Source: Areca catechu (lineage: Eukaryota > Streptophyta > Magnoliopsida > Arecales > Arecaceae). Taken from it: DNA of 64,000 bases. Below, piece after piece: positions 43,310-54,771 of this stretch. Numbering within the stretch: the stretch's first letter is position 1; each line of letters opens with the position of its first letter. The stretch lies in contig CM038049.1 in assembly GCA_021397845.1 (NCBI GenBank), forward strand, positions 112,250,877 to 112,314,876. The letters are read 5' to 3'. The notes under the pieces were generated by a model that was not told where the DNA came from, searched no databases, and worked only from the letters and a program-made list of their open reading frames with translations. The position numbers were made by a program, and so were the translations under genes.

Positions 43310-45224
43310 TGTTGCTGCTCTCACCGCCGCGCCCGTGCCACGGATCCGCCGATCCCCCCCTGACCGCCTGGCGAGGGAGCCTCCCTTCCCACGGAGAACC
43401 TGCAAAAAGGGGGTTAGAAGACCCTGGCCGGGGATCCCGGCGAGGGAGCTCCGACGGTCAAGTCAGTAGACGACGAGAAGGAACAGACTCTCTAGCCGGA
43501 CCCTCGAAAGGGTTCCAGACTTAGAGAGTTAACTGGTGAAGAAAACGCTCTGGGGACCAGAATCTTGGCTGGGCCTCCTTACCGAGCTCACACCCAGTGT
43601 TCCCCTCTTGGGATCTCTGGTCTCTCTCTCGGAGCGAGGCCTTTTACCGGTGCTTCCTCCTTGTCCCCAGGCTAGTTGGCTTTCTTTGTCGTCCCCAGAT
43701 TCTTCCCTCTTTATCTCCTTTCGTCCTGCGCTTGTCTTTTTTCTCCTGGGAAACTCCCCTCCCTCGTCCTCTTCTCTTTACCCTTTTCGGTGAAGGGGGC
43801 CAGGCGGCCTTCCGACCTCGTCTGCCGGGCCCAGCAGGGAAAAGGCAAAGACAGAAGAGAAAGAGGGGAGGGCAGCGCTGGCAGGGCGGCCGATCAGGCC
43901 TCGGGCCCAGTGAGAGCGCTCTCTTCCCCAAGCGTGGGCGCCATCTATCTATCGGGCTTGTTCCGTCAGGATCGCGTCTCTCGGCTGCGGGACCTGTCGG
44001 GCCGATGCTAGTGATGTTCCGCGTGCCACCGCCCTCCGTACGGGGCGCCGTCTGGGATTCGTACGGCCCGAGGGATGGCCTCGGGGCCCGTCTCTCTCCC
44101 TGGGGCCTTCTCCGTACGAGCGGTCTGACCTCGGCTGAGTTGGACCCGTCTCCGGGGGCCAACTGGCGAGGGGCGAGGGATCGGCCAACCTCGGCTTAGG
44201 TGGACCCCTCCTGGGTGGACACCTGGCGAGGTGGCAGGAGGTCGCCTGGCTTCGGCTGAGGTGGGCCCGTCTCCGGGTGGCCACCTGGCGAAGGGTGAAG
44301 GACCGGCCGACCTCGGCTTAGGTGGACCCCTCCTGGGTGGACACCTGGCGAGGTGGCAGGAGGTCGCCTGGCTTCGGCCGAGGTGGACCCGTCTCCGGGT
44401 GGCCATCTGGCGAAGGGCGAAGGACCGGCCGACCTCGGCTTAGGTGGACCCCTTGCGGGTGGACACCTGGTGAAATGGCAGGAGGTCGCCTGGCTTCGGC
44501 TGAGGTGGGCCCGTCTCCGGGTGGCCACTTGGCGAAGGGCGAAGGATCAGCCGACCTCGGCTTAGGTGGACCCCTCCTAGGTGGACACCTGGCGAGGTGG
44601 CAGGAGGTCGCCTGGCTTCGGCCGAGGTGGACCCGTCTCCGGGTGGCCACCTGGCGAAGGGCAAAGGACCGGCCGACCTTGGCTTAGGTGGACCCCTTGT
44701 GGGTGGACACCTGGCGAGGTGGTAGGAGGTCGCCTGGCTTCGGCCGAGGTGGTCCCGTCTCCGGGTGGACACCTGGCGAGTTGGCAGGAGGTTGCCTGGC
44801 AAAGGCCGAGGTGGTCCCATCTCCGGGTGGACACCTGGCGAGTTGGCAGGAGGTCGCCTGGCTTCGGTCGAGGTGGACCCGTCTCCGGGTGGCCACCTGG
44901 CGAAGGGCGAAGGACCGGCCGACCTTGGCCCAGGCGGACCCCTCCTGGGTGGACACCTGGCGAGGTGGCAGGAGGTCGCCTGACCTCGGCCGACCTCACT
45001 TAGGCGGACCCCTCCGGGCCCGGGCGCCAATGAGGGGGCAGAGGAACTCCGAGCCGAGCTCGACCTCGGCGAAGGCGGTTTGCCTTAGACAGTCGTCGGG
45101 CGGTGTAATCTTGCCGATCCTGGCTTTGAAGACGTGGCGCTGACTCGGCCGGGGAAACCTCCACGTGGCTCGATCGCATTCGGCGGTATCTGAGCCTGGC
45201 CACGTCACTGTCACGGCTGTAACA
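43310..45224 (-). repeat. 5' LTR of element J
   Basis: The 1915 bp run from TGTTGCTGCT to GCTGTAACA on the plus strand, the same length as the partner. The sequence after it on the minus strand begins GATTGGCATGCCAGG; it has a TGG start like a primer site but I cannot assign the tRNA. Confidence 0.92.
44195..44990. repeat. 122-bp tandem repeats inside the J 5' LTR
   Basis: Units start at 44195, 44317, 44439, 44561 and 44683, the same five-unit array as in the other LTR, followed by the same half-unit variants. The array was therefore present before this copy transposed. Confidence 0.9.
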
Positions 45225-46674
45225 GAACCTTCTGAAACAATATCTGCTATGTTCTCTAGATTTACAGATATTATTAATGTTTTAAAAAGTCTTGGCACGG
45301 TATACTCTAATGCAGATCTGGTTCAGAAAATCCTTCGTTCCTTGCCCGACAAATGTGATCCCAAGTTGACTGCGATCTAGGAAGCCAAAGATATCAACAC
45401 TTTGATGCTGGATGAACTGCTGGGATCACTCATCACCCACGAACTAACAATGCAACACAGAACGGAAGATGAGCAAAAGAAAAAGAAGATAATAGCCTTC
45501 AATGCTGCTTCCGATTCAAAGAGGGATGATGAAGAATCTGAAGAAGAAAGCACCTCCTCCAATGACGACCTAGAAGACGAAGACATCACTATGATTGTGA
45601 GGAGATTTAGAAAATTTATGGAAAGAAAGAAAGGAAGGTACAATGGAAAGTTTCACCAGAAGGATTATGGAAAGGAAAAGAAAAAGTACAGAGAGAAAGA
45701 CAAAGAGGTAGTCCCCACATGTTATGAATGCAAGAAGCCAGGGCACATTCGTCCGGATTGTCCAATGTTGAAGAAATCCTTCAGACAAAAGAAAAAAAAG
45801 AAAGCCATGGTTGCCACATGGTCCGATAGTGAAGACTCAATATCATCGGAAGAAGAAGAGACCACCAAGACTGCCAATCTTTGCTTAATGTGTCTCAAAG
45901 ATGAGGTAACATTCCCTAACAATTGCACTGAATTTACTTTCAAAGAATTAAATTCTGCTTTTCATGATTTACTTTTAGTGTTTAAGAAAGCTGGAGTAAA
46001 GGTAAAATCATTGAAAAATATGAATGATTCTTTACTCAAACAAAAGGATGAAATTTCAGAAAAGAACATTTTATTACTAAAGGAATTGCATGACTTTTCT
46101 AAAAAATTTGAAAAACTAAAAAATAAAAATCTTTCATATGAAAAGAAAAACAATGATTTACTTGCTGAAAATAATGAATTAAAAAGGGAGATTATAAAAC
46201 TCAAACCTTTGGTTGAAAAACACACTTTGACTTTAAATAAGCTTGAGCTAATTTTAAAAGAACAACGAATTTCTGGAAATAAAGCTGGAATTGGTTTCAA
46301 CACTTCTTTTATAAATGGAATTTCAGCAATAACTTTTGTGAAATCCAAAACACCTACTCAAAATACTTTATCTCAAAACGTTTCAGCCACACCAAAAACT
46401 GTTTCTACTTCAAAGTCTTTATCATATGTTCCTAAGAATTTGAGCAAAAATGCATACATTCCAAAAGGTTTAAAATCTGCATCAAGTGCATCAACTTTTA
46501 GAACTTCAAATTCTGTTTCCAACAAAAAATTCTAAAGTTGTTTGCTATGCTTGTAAAAGAATAGGACATAAAGCTTTTGAATGCAATAATCTTAGAATTG
46601 TCCATAAAAAGGTAAAAAAGATTTGGGTTCCCAAAGAAACCACCTTTGCTGACCTGCAAGGACCCAAGATAGCT
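45225..46674 (+). pseudogene. gag: gag of element H, C-terminal part
   Basis: The frame resumes PSETISAMFSRFTDI, DLVQKILRSLPDKCDPKL, a TAG near 45378, then the open frame 45402-46535. Features in order: acidic Ser-rich stretch, CCHC zinc knuckle CYECKKPGHIRPDC (45720-45761), acidic linker, a long Lys/Glu/Asn/Leu coiled coil (about 45960-46270), Ser/Thr-rich tail. A second knuckle CYACKRIGHKAFEC follows near 46535-46580 after a frame change. Two knuckles and a long coiled coil fit the large SIRE-type Gag. Confidence 0.85.
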
Positions 46675-48060
46675 TGAGTACCTAAAAGAATTTATTGATT
46701 GTTTTACAGGAATGTCTTGCAGCCCAAAAATTGAAGAAAAGATGGTACTTGGATAGCGGCTGCTCAAGACATATGACGGGTGACAAGGACCAATTCATCA
46801 CCCTTGAAATGAAAGATGGAGGTATGGTCACCTTTGGAGACTATGGCAAAGGGAGAATAATCGATATTGGTAAGATCAAAATAACTCCATTTACTTCTAT
46901 TGAAAATGTTTTGCTAGTAGACAAATTGAAGCATAATCTTTAAGTATAAGTTAATTGTGCGATAAAGGCTTCAAGGTTGTCTATGAGTCTTCAATGTACA
47001 TAGTAACTAACTCTTTAGATTCTAGTAATAAATTTGTTGGACATATACTCGGGAATATCTATGTGGTGGATCTTAATGATCTTGCCATATCTAGTAGCCC
47101 TAGTCTAGTTGCAATAAATGCTAAGACCAAAGAGTCAGGCTTACTATGGCATAGACAATTAGGTCATGCTAGCATGCATACAATTGCCAAATTAATTTCT
47201 AAAGATCTTGTTAGAGGCATGCCTAAGTTTAAAGTTGATTTAAATCATGTTTGTGATGCATGCCAAATGGGTAAACAAACTAGGGAAAGTTTTAAATCAA
47301 AGAATATAGTTTCTACAACAATACCTCTTGAACTACTTCACATGGATCTTTTCGGACCTACTAGGACCACAAGCCTAGGAGGGATGAAATATGCTCTTGT
47401 GAGAGTAGATGATTTTTCGAGATTTACATGGATTTTGTTTATTGCCTCAAAAGATGAAACATTTCATGTTTTTAGAAAATTTCATAAAAAGTTTTCAAAC
47501 CAAAAGAACTTATCTTTGATTTCAATTAGAAGTGATCATGGAACTGAGTTTGAAAATCAATTTTTTGAAGATTATTGTACTAAATTTGGCATTGATCACA
47601 ACTTCTCCGCTCCTAGAACATCTCAACAAAATGGTATTGTAGAGAGGAAAAATAGGACATTGGAAGAAATGGCTCACACAATGTTGTGTGAAGGCAATCT
47701 TCCAAAGTACTTTTGGGCAGAAGCGGTGAACACTGCATGTTATATCTTGAACCGCATTTTGATCCGTCCTATCTTAAAGAAAACCCCCTATGAGCTTTGG
47801 AATGACAAAAAATCCAATATTAGTTATTTTCATGTGTTTGGTTGTAAATGCTTTGTGCATAACAATGGAAAAGAAAATTTAGGAAAATTTGATTCTAAAG
47901 CTGATGATGCAATTTTCCTAGGTTATGTTATTCAATACATAGCAAAGCATTTAGGGTTTTTAATAAAAGGACTCTTACTATTGAAGAGTCAATTCATGTT
48001 GTATTTATTGAAACTAACCCTACACATTCTAGACAAGAAGAGTGCATAGATAATGATGCA
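46675..48060 (+). pseudogene. pol: Protease and integrase of element H
   Basis: Protease active site WYLDSGCSRHMTGDK (Asp-Ser-Gly 46752-46760). The integrase zinc region is HRQLGHASMHTI...CDACQMGK (about 47150-47270). The catalytic core has Asp in HMDLFGP (47345), Asp in RSDHGTEF (47534) and Glu in IVERKN (47642), with 35 residues between the last two, so DD35E is intact. Blocks NTACYILNR, TPYELW and FGCKCFVHN follow; the frame is disrupted near 47930-48050. Confidence 0.88.
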
Positions 48061-49808
48061 GGTACATTGCAAAAAGGGATGGATGACTTGAGCATTCAAG
48101 ACAAAGACACTTAAGGTGGAGAAGAAACGGTAAGTAAGGATCACACTGATCTACTGAGGGACTGGAGGTATGTTACATCTCACCCTAAAGAATTAATAAT
48201 AGGAGATCCTTCACATTGTGTTAGGACTAGGGCTGCACATAAGGATGCACATGATTACCTAGCCTTTGTATCACAAATAGAACCCCAAAGCTTAGAAGAG
48301 GCTGAGACTGACCCAAACTGGATGATGGCAATGCATGAAGAATTAAACCAGTTTGAAAGAAATAAGGTATGGACACTTGTAGATAGACCTACAGACCATC
48401 CAATTATAGGAACTAAATGGGTCTGTAGGAATAAATTAGATGAGCAAGGAAATATTATAAGGAATAAAGCTAGATTAGTGGCTAAGGGATATAACCAAGA
48501 AGAAGGTATTGATTTTGAAGAAACTTATGCACCTATAGCAAGACTAGAAGCCATTAGATTACTACTTGCATTTGCTTGCTACATGAACTTTAAACTCTTT
48601 CAAATGGATGTAAAAAATGCATTTCTTAATGGTTTTATCTCTGAACAAATTTTTGTGGAACAACCACCAGGTTTTGAAAATCACACATTTTCAAACCATG
48701 TATTCAAATTAAACAAAGCATTGTATGGTTTGAAACAAGCACATAGTGCCTGGTATGATAGAATTAGTACTTTATTAATTGAAAATAATTTTTCAAGAGG
48801 AAAAATGTAGACAAAATCTTATTTATCAAAAAAAAAAATAATGACATCTTAGTTGCACAAATATATGTTGATGACATCATTTTTGGTGCAATTAACGAAT
48901 CTCTATGTAAAGAATTTGCTAAGCTTATGCAAGGAGAATTTGAAATGAGCTTAATGGGTGAGCTGAACTACTTCCTTGGACATCAAGTAAAACAAACAAT
49001 GGAAGGCATCTTCATCAACCAAGCCAAATACATCAAGGAAATCATCAAAAAGTTTAGTATGGAGAGTAGCAAAATAATGAGCACACCCATGAGCCCAGCT
49101 TGCAGACTGGACAAAATTGAGAATGGATCCAATGTTGACCAAAAGCTATATAGAGGTATGATCGGATCCTTATTATATTTGACTGCAAGTAGACCTGACA
49201 TATTATACAGTGTATGTGTATGTGCTAGATTTCAGTCATCACCAAAAGAAACACATATGCTTGCTGTAAAAAGAATAATAAAATATTTGAAAGGAATAAG
49301 TAATTTAGGAATTTGGTATTATAAACATTCTACTTTGAATTTAATTGGATTCTCTGATGCTGATTATGCTGGTTGTAAAATAGATAGAAAAAGTACTAGT
49401 AGTACATGTCAATTTCTAGGATTGAATTTAATTTCATGGCACCGTAAGAAGCAAAACTCCGTAGCCTTGTCCACAGCTGAGGTTGAGTACGTGGCTGCCG
49501 GTAGTTATTGTGCTCAAGTGTTATAGATTAAACAACAACTAGAAAACTTTGGTGTATTACAATCTAAAATTTTAATTAAATGTGATAACACAAGTGCTAT
49601 CAATTTGATAAAGAATCCAATTCAACACTCTATAACCAAGCACATTGAAATTAGACATTATTTTATTAGAGATCATGTTTCTAATGGTAATATTATGCTT
49701 GACTTTGTGCCCACTGAAGATTAATTAGCTGACATATTTACCAAGCCACTCAATCAAGATAGATTTGAGCTAATTAGAAGTGAATTAGGACTTTGTGATC
49801 CCTTCTAG
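48061..49808 (+). pseudogene. pol: Reverse transcriptase and RNase H of element H
   Basis: The RT begins with MHEELNQFERNKVWTLV, GTKWVCRNKLDEQG, ARLVAKGYNQEEGIDF and FQMDVKNAFLNG; a frameshift sits at 48808-48850 in an A-rich run. The catalytic YVDD is at 48864-48875, then GELNYFLGHQVKQ and SRPDILYSVCVCARF. RNase H blocks are GFSDADYAGC, RKSTSSTCQFLG, STAEVEY and, after a TAG at 49525, KCDNTSAINL and HIEIRHYFIRDHV, ending DIFTKPL and LGLCDPF. One further stop lies in TED*LAD. Confidence 0.88.
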
Positions 49809-50281
49809 ATTCTTTAACCTAATACCTTCAATTCTAAGGAAATTTCATCTAGAAAACCTCCTCAATTTATTCTATTTTATTGAGCCTTAACTTCCTTCAA
49901 AATTCTATTCAAAGTCCTTCTGAATTGTGTTCAATTTTTTTCAAAACTCTATTTTCTCTGTTCGAGTCGACTGAATCTTGATCTGAGTCGACTGGATTTC
50001 TTTGAGATTTTTGAACTTGTTCTAGCCTAGCCGACTCGAACAGTTTCGAGTCGACTGGATTTTCTGATTATTTTAGGAGAGCTCTGGCTGAGCTAGCTCG
50101 AGCAGTCTCGAGTCGAGTGGAACTTCGTGCTGATGTATTTTGCCTTGGGCTATAAACCTTTTTTCAAACCGTTTAAACCCTATTTTGTTTTCTTCAACAG
50201 TTCGTACCTCTCCAAGACCTCCAAAGTCTTCCTTCTCCCTTCTAAGCACTCCATTTTCTTGTTCTTCCATCTTTCCTAGCT
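49809..50281 (+). other. Spacer between pol and env-like ORF of element H
   Basis: Non-coding. It carries several GAGTCGACTGGA-type units at 49960-50110, similar to the repeated motif in the LTRs. Confidence 0.6.
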
Positions 50282-52211
50282 ATGGCACCCAAACGTGCGA
50301 CAGGGAAACGCTCTGTTAGGGTTGCTCCTTCGGCTGAAAAAAAAAGAAGGTCCAAGAGAAGGCAAGAAGAGCCAAGCAGTGAAGAAATTACAGAGGAAGC
50401 CACAAGAGAAGCTGCATCCGCTCCTAGCCAAGTGCCCTCAATGTCTACGCGTCCGGTAACCTCCGGTCGCCGAATTCATTTGAGTTTATTAAGGGCATTG
50501 GGTTAAAGATAGGAGATTTAATTGAATACCAAGGGTAAAGAAAATTTTGTTCATTGAATGAGAAGACCTATCCCTCTTTGGTTAGAAGTTTTTATGAGAA
50601 CTTTAGGTTGGGAACTAACCATGTGGAATCCACTGTCAAAGGGAAGAGGGTTATTGTCAATGAGGAGTCCTTGCATGAATTACTGGATATACCTTCTGAG
50701 GGACTAAGATTTTTAGTAATTGATAATAGAGAGAAGACTCAAAAAATAATTTTGAACAAAGAAGATATGGGAGGAATTGGCACTGTTTTTGCTAACACCC
50801 TATCACTGGAAATGAGACTACTTTACAATTTCATTTGTAGAATTTTCTTATAAAGAACTAGTAGGTTCGATTGGGTGAGCGAAAAGGATCTATGTCTCAT
50901 GGAGCACATTCTGGAAAGAACTCCTGTCAATTTGTCATACATTATAATCATGCAGATGAAAGAAACAGTAATAAAAGCTAAATCCTGTCTGCCATATGGA
51001 ATGATGCTTACATTGTTGTTTAAATCCCATAGGGTCAATTTGGATGGTGAAGATGGATTAGAATTGCATCACACTGATATCTACACTTCTAAAACCCTTG
51101 AGAGAATGGGATATTTCCAAGTGGAAGGAGTGTGGAGAAAGAATGGCACAAATGTAAGGGCCCCCTTGGCAGCTCCAGTAGTAGTGAAGAAGAGGAAGAA
51201 AATGTAGAAGCAGCTGGAACTTCTACACCTGTACCGGAGCCTGAGTCATGTGTACCTGAGCCTGCTACTGTTACTGAGGAGACTAGAGCTCCGTTACCTA
51301 TGTTTGATATGCCTGCAGTAGAGTTTGATTTGCCTGCACCAGAGTTTGACCTGCCTTCAGCTAATATTCCTTTACATAACTACCCTACTGCAGCTACACA
51401 GCCTCCAATTGTCCAAGTTCAGACTGAAGAACAATTGAAAAGCTTGACAGAGTCACTGATAGGTACAATAACTTCATTATTTACTAATTTGAAATAGTCA
51501 ATGGATAGCAGATTGGACAAATTAGAAGAGCATGTATCAAGTCTACAAGGAAAGGTTGAAGCTATAGAAGCTTCAAGGTCAGCACCTAAGATAGACCTTC
51601 AACCTATTCTGAATTGTATCTCTTCAAGTTCTAAAATAATTTTGAAGTCTATGGATGCCACTTTGAATGAATATCAGATTGAATTAAAAGAGCTTAGAGG
51701 CAAAGTGGGAACTATTGTGGATACAAGAAGTATGGTAGAGGATTATACTAGAGGCATTAGGATCATAAGATCGGAGCTTGGCAGACTTCGAGGATCAGCT
51801 GAAGCCTTCGCCAATGTCCAAGCAGCTGAGCTTGTATCTATGCAGAAAGAAATAGGTGAAATGAAAGAGGCAGTAAATAAAGTGCCAGTTAGCCTCAAGG
51901 ACTTGGAGCAGCAGATGGGAGCAATTTCGATGGAAATGGTGTTTCTCAATATACTGTCAGTTCATTGGAAGTCACAGCTAGGACAAGACCATTGTATGAT
52001 CCGCCACCCATTTTCACTAGGGCACCTAGTACCTCTGTTCACCCTAGGGCTCCTCCTCCACATGCTTCATCTAGTTGAGCACCTTGACCCGCTTCTTGGC
52101 ATGGTGCCAATGTTCCTAGAGATGATTCTGATTAGACACTTTGTAGTTTCAGTACCTTTTTGGATGCATTTTGAAACTTTTGTGATGGTTGATGTACTGA
52201 ACACTTTTTGA
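50282..52211 (+). pseudogene. Env-like / plant-transposon-domain ORF of element H
   Basis: ATG 50282 starts a Lys/Arg-rich basic segment (MAPKRATGKRSVRV, RRSKRRQEEP), with no signal peptide. After frame breaks near 50505 and 50853 a globular domain reads YPSLVRSFYENFRLG, NEESLHELLDIPSEGLRF, LIEYQ and PYGMMLTLLFKSHRVNL, resembling the putative plant transposon domain found beside many LTR elements. Then come a Pro/Glu-rich region with repeated EFDLPA units (51300-51365) and a coiled coil (51501-51940: LDKLEEHVSSLQGKVEAIE, IRSELGRLRG, EIGEMKEAVNKV). The hydrophobic tail after 51940 is probably out of frame; another frame there is Pro-rich (YDPPPIF, RAPPPHASSS). SIRE-type elements carry such an ORF; envelope function is unproven. 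Confidence 0.7.
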
Positions 52212-52921
52212 CAGAAATGAAATGAACATCTTTTGATTACTGTGTAATATATGTATTTGTATTTTCTTATCTATACTTCTATTTGTTTAAATAGAATTCT
52301 CTCTCTAAGCTGAGAAAGTGAAATTATCTCAAACAAATCTTGAATTTTTCTCAATCTATTCAAAATTCTGAGCTTACTTGTTTAACCTTTTTGATTTGTT
52401 GACAAAAAGGGGGAGAATCATAGAATGCATGAAAGAATACATGAAAGAAAAATATTAATGAAGCTTAATGAATTGCAATTAAAATTATTGAAATTCTAAA
52501 GTAAAGTAGACAAGGGGAGTTTGTAAGGCATTTCTGAATAAACTAATTTTTTGCATATTATTCTGATAAAATGTTCAAATGAATGTCAAAGGGGGAGAAA
52601 CTTAGAGAAAATTTATATTGTCTAGAAATCTTATAAACAGGGGAGATATACGTGTTTAATTTACATGCTTTAATGATTACTATGATGCTCTCAACTTATT
52701 ATATCTATCAGTCGATACTTAATGCTGCTTGATACATACAAGCAATCAATGTCTGATATTTACAGTTTATGAACTTGATTTTGTGCATAACTGTAAAGCA
52801 CATACTGATATACATTTAAGATTGCAGTTGATTTTTAAACAAATGTAAATGCTTATATATTTGTGAATAGATTAGATTCTTTTCATGCCCAGTGTTTTGT
52901 CATCATCAAAAAGGGGAAGAT
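52212..52921 (+). other. 3' untranslated region and polypurine tract of element H
   Basis: About 700 bp, A/T-rich, with repeated G-rich strings (AAAAAGGGGGAG at 52404, AAAGGGGGAG at 52589, CAGGGGAG at 52638). It ends with AAAAAGGGGAAGAT (52908-52921), the polypurine tract next to the 3' LTR. Confidence 0.7.
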
Positions 52922-54506
52922 TGTTGACCCCTAAAGTGATTTTGATGATAACAAAATATTGGAGCATACATTTTGTTATCTAATAACTCTTCAAATGATT
53001 GACAAGTTTTTGTAGGACAACTACATTGACACACCTTTTAATTCCTACAATCTTTAATGTTTTGTGTTGAGTTGTAAAGTATTTAGAATCTTGTAAAGAA
53101 GAACCCTACAAAATGTTTCCTATTAAAATCAGTTTAAGGGTTACTTCTAGTAGTCCTTCTTGCTTCAAGTCTTCTTTAATTTATTATAAGTAGTCCTTGA
53201 AGAGGTCTTTAAAGCATTGGACAAGTGTTCTGGAAGTTTGAAGTTGATATGGCTGAAGAACCACCTTCGAGCCGATTGGAAGGACAACCCAACCGACTCT
53301 GGCACTGGCACAGAAGAGAAGTTCTCTGGCACATAGATCCAGCCGACTAGCACCAAGGCCCAGCCGACTCATCCAGAACAAGGTTGAGAACGTTTTGAGA
53401 TTCTCAGGAATCTGAGCCGACTGGAATCAGATCCAGCCGACTCATCCATAACTCAGTTGAAAATGGTCTGAGAAGCCTTTGAGACTCCAGCCGACTGGAA
53501 TTCAGCCTAGCTGACTCATTCAGAGTGAGATATTTTCTCAACTATGGAAGCTAGCCAACTGGCACTCAGCCCAGTCGACCCAAACTTCATCCGAGTCGAC
53601 TCGAAGTTTGTTTGAGTCGACTGGAATGACAGGGTCACCTCCAATGGCTAGTTCCAGTTCTCAATTTTCGAATTCCAAAAGTGCTCCAACGGTAACCTGT
53701 CACCTCCCAACGGTCTACAACGTTCAAAATCAAGGAAAGTCAGTTAAAGTCTCTATAAATAAGGTATGAGAACATCCTTGAATAGGCTAATGAATTATTG
53801 AGCATTTATTGAACACTTATTGAAGTGAAGTGAGAGAGCACTAGAGATTTAAAGTCTGCCTTCACGCCTGCAACCACTCTTACCAGAAGCTTGAAGCACC
53901 TTTTGAGGAAAGCAAGGAAGCCATTGAAGTGCATTGAAGAGCATTTAGTGGATCTTTACTTGAGCTGCATTGGCAACCACCCAGACAACTGAGTTTATCT
54001 TTATTGTTGCTTTTTTATTCTATCATTTAGAATATCTGGGTTATTGGTGAGCCCTGTTGTAAAAACCAAATAGGTTTCTTTGGTGAGTATTTAAAACCAG
54101 AGTGTAGAGGTTTCTTTGGTAAGCCTATCTAAAAACCAAAGTGGAGAGGTTTTAGGTGAACCTGTAAAAACCTAGCTTGGGTTTCTTTGGTGAGCTCGGT
54201 TTCAAAAACCAAAGTGTAGAGGTTGGGATTGTGAGCCTATAAAACAATCCGACTGTATTCCAGTTTGGGGCATATAGTGAAAATCCTGAGTGGTGAACTT
54301 GGGTTGTGGACGTAGGAGCTGGGTTGCTCCGAACCACTATAAATCTGCTTTGTTTGTGTTGTGTTTGTTTTATCTTTTAGCTTCTACATTCATTCTCTGA
54401 TTTACACAGTACCTAACCACTAATTGGAATTACTTGTGCACATACTTGTGAAAATTTTGTAATTCCCAATTCACCCCCCTCTTGGGACTAAGCCACCTAG
54501 GCTACA
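52922..54506 (+). repeat. 3' LTR of element H
   Basis: 1585 bp partner of 30251-31824. It has six (A/G)CCGAC motifs (53292, 53342, 53363, 53416, 53436, 53490) and TATAAATA at 53754-53761. It ends GGCTACA before the TSD ACGGT at 54507. Confidence 0.92.
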
Positions 54507-54511
54507 ACGGT

Positions 54512-54771
54512 GGTTTAGGGATTCAATCCTGAAGGGCTTGTGTGCTGGTCTGCATACCTGGCCAATCTCTGATTGGTGTCTAGGATTGGCAATCAAGGAC
54601 CTAACACTCCCCTTACACCTGCCTGGCTGAGTACAGGATTACTATAGGCTAGTTTGCCACCCTGATTGAGCACCTAGTTTTGGACTCTAGGTCCAATCAG
54701 CTGTAGTCGGTTTGATCGAGTCTTGCATGAGCACTAGATCAGGGGTTTCATATCACCCACCTCCATCATAA
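54512..54771 (+). other. 5' leader of element G, second part
   Basis: Non-coding continuation after H. The degenerate CCTGCCTGGCTGAGTAC near 54625 corresponds to the shared TTACCTGGCCAGTG string. Confidence 0.6.

Larger units (their letters stand above)
32296..45224 (-). mobile_element. Element J: Tat-type Ty3/gypsy with antisense ORF, GC-rich
   Basis: The two 1915-bp LTRs (32296-34210 and 43310-45224) are flanked by the TSD GAACC (32291-32295 and 45225-45229). Gag-pol is on the minus strand. Two RNase H domains, no chromodomain, a tandem repeat and an antisense ORF between pol and the 3' LTR are features of the Tat lineage. It is far more GC-rich than all flanking sequence. Being the innermost layer, it is the most recent insertion of the F-G-H-J nest. 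Stops and a catalytic substitution in integrase make this copy defective. Confidence 0.94.
30251..54506 (+). mobile_element. Element H: SIRE/Maximus-like Ty1/copia with env-like ORF, carrying J
   Basis: The LTRs 30251-31824 and 52922-54506 are flanked by the TSD ACGGT (30246-30250 and 54507-54511). Without J it is about 11.3 kb. The order is gag, protease, integrase, RT, RNase H, the Ty1/copia arrangement, followed by a long additional ORF before the 3' LTR. Length, extra 3' ORF and large gag with coiled coil fit the SIRE/Maximus lineage. Several stops and one RT frameshift mark it as defective. Confidence 0.92.

Noticed and set aside
51940..52211. Hydrophobic tail of the env-like ORF read as membrane anchor
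   Set aside because: A different frame over the same bases gives a Pro-rich sequence more typical of this ORF type, so the hydrophobic run is probably a frameshift product.
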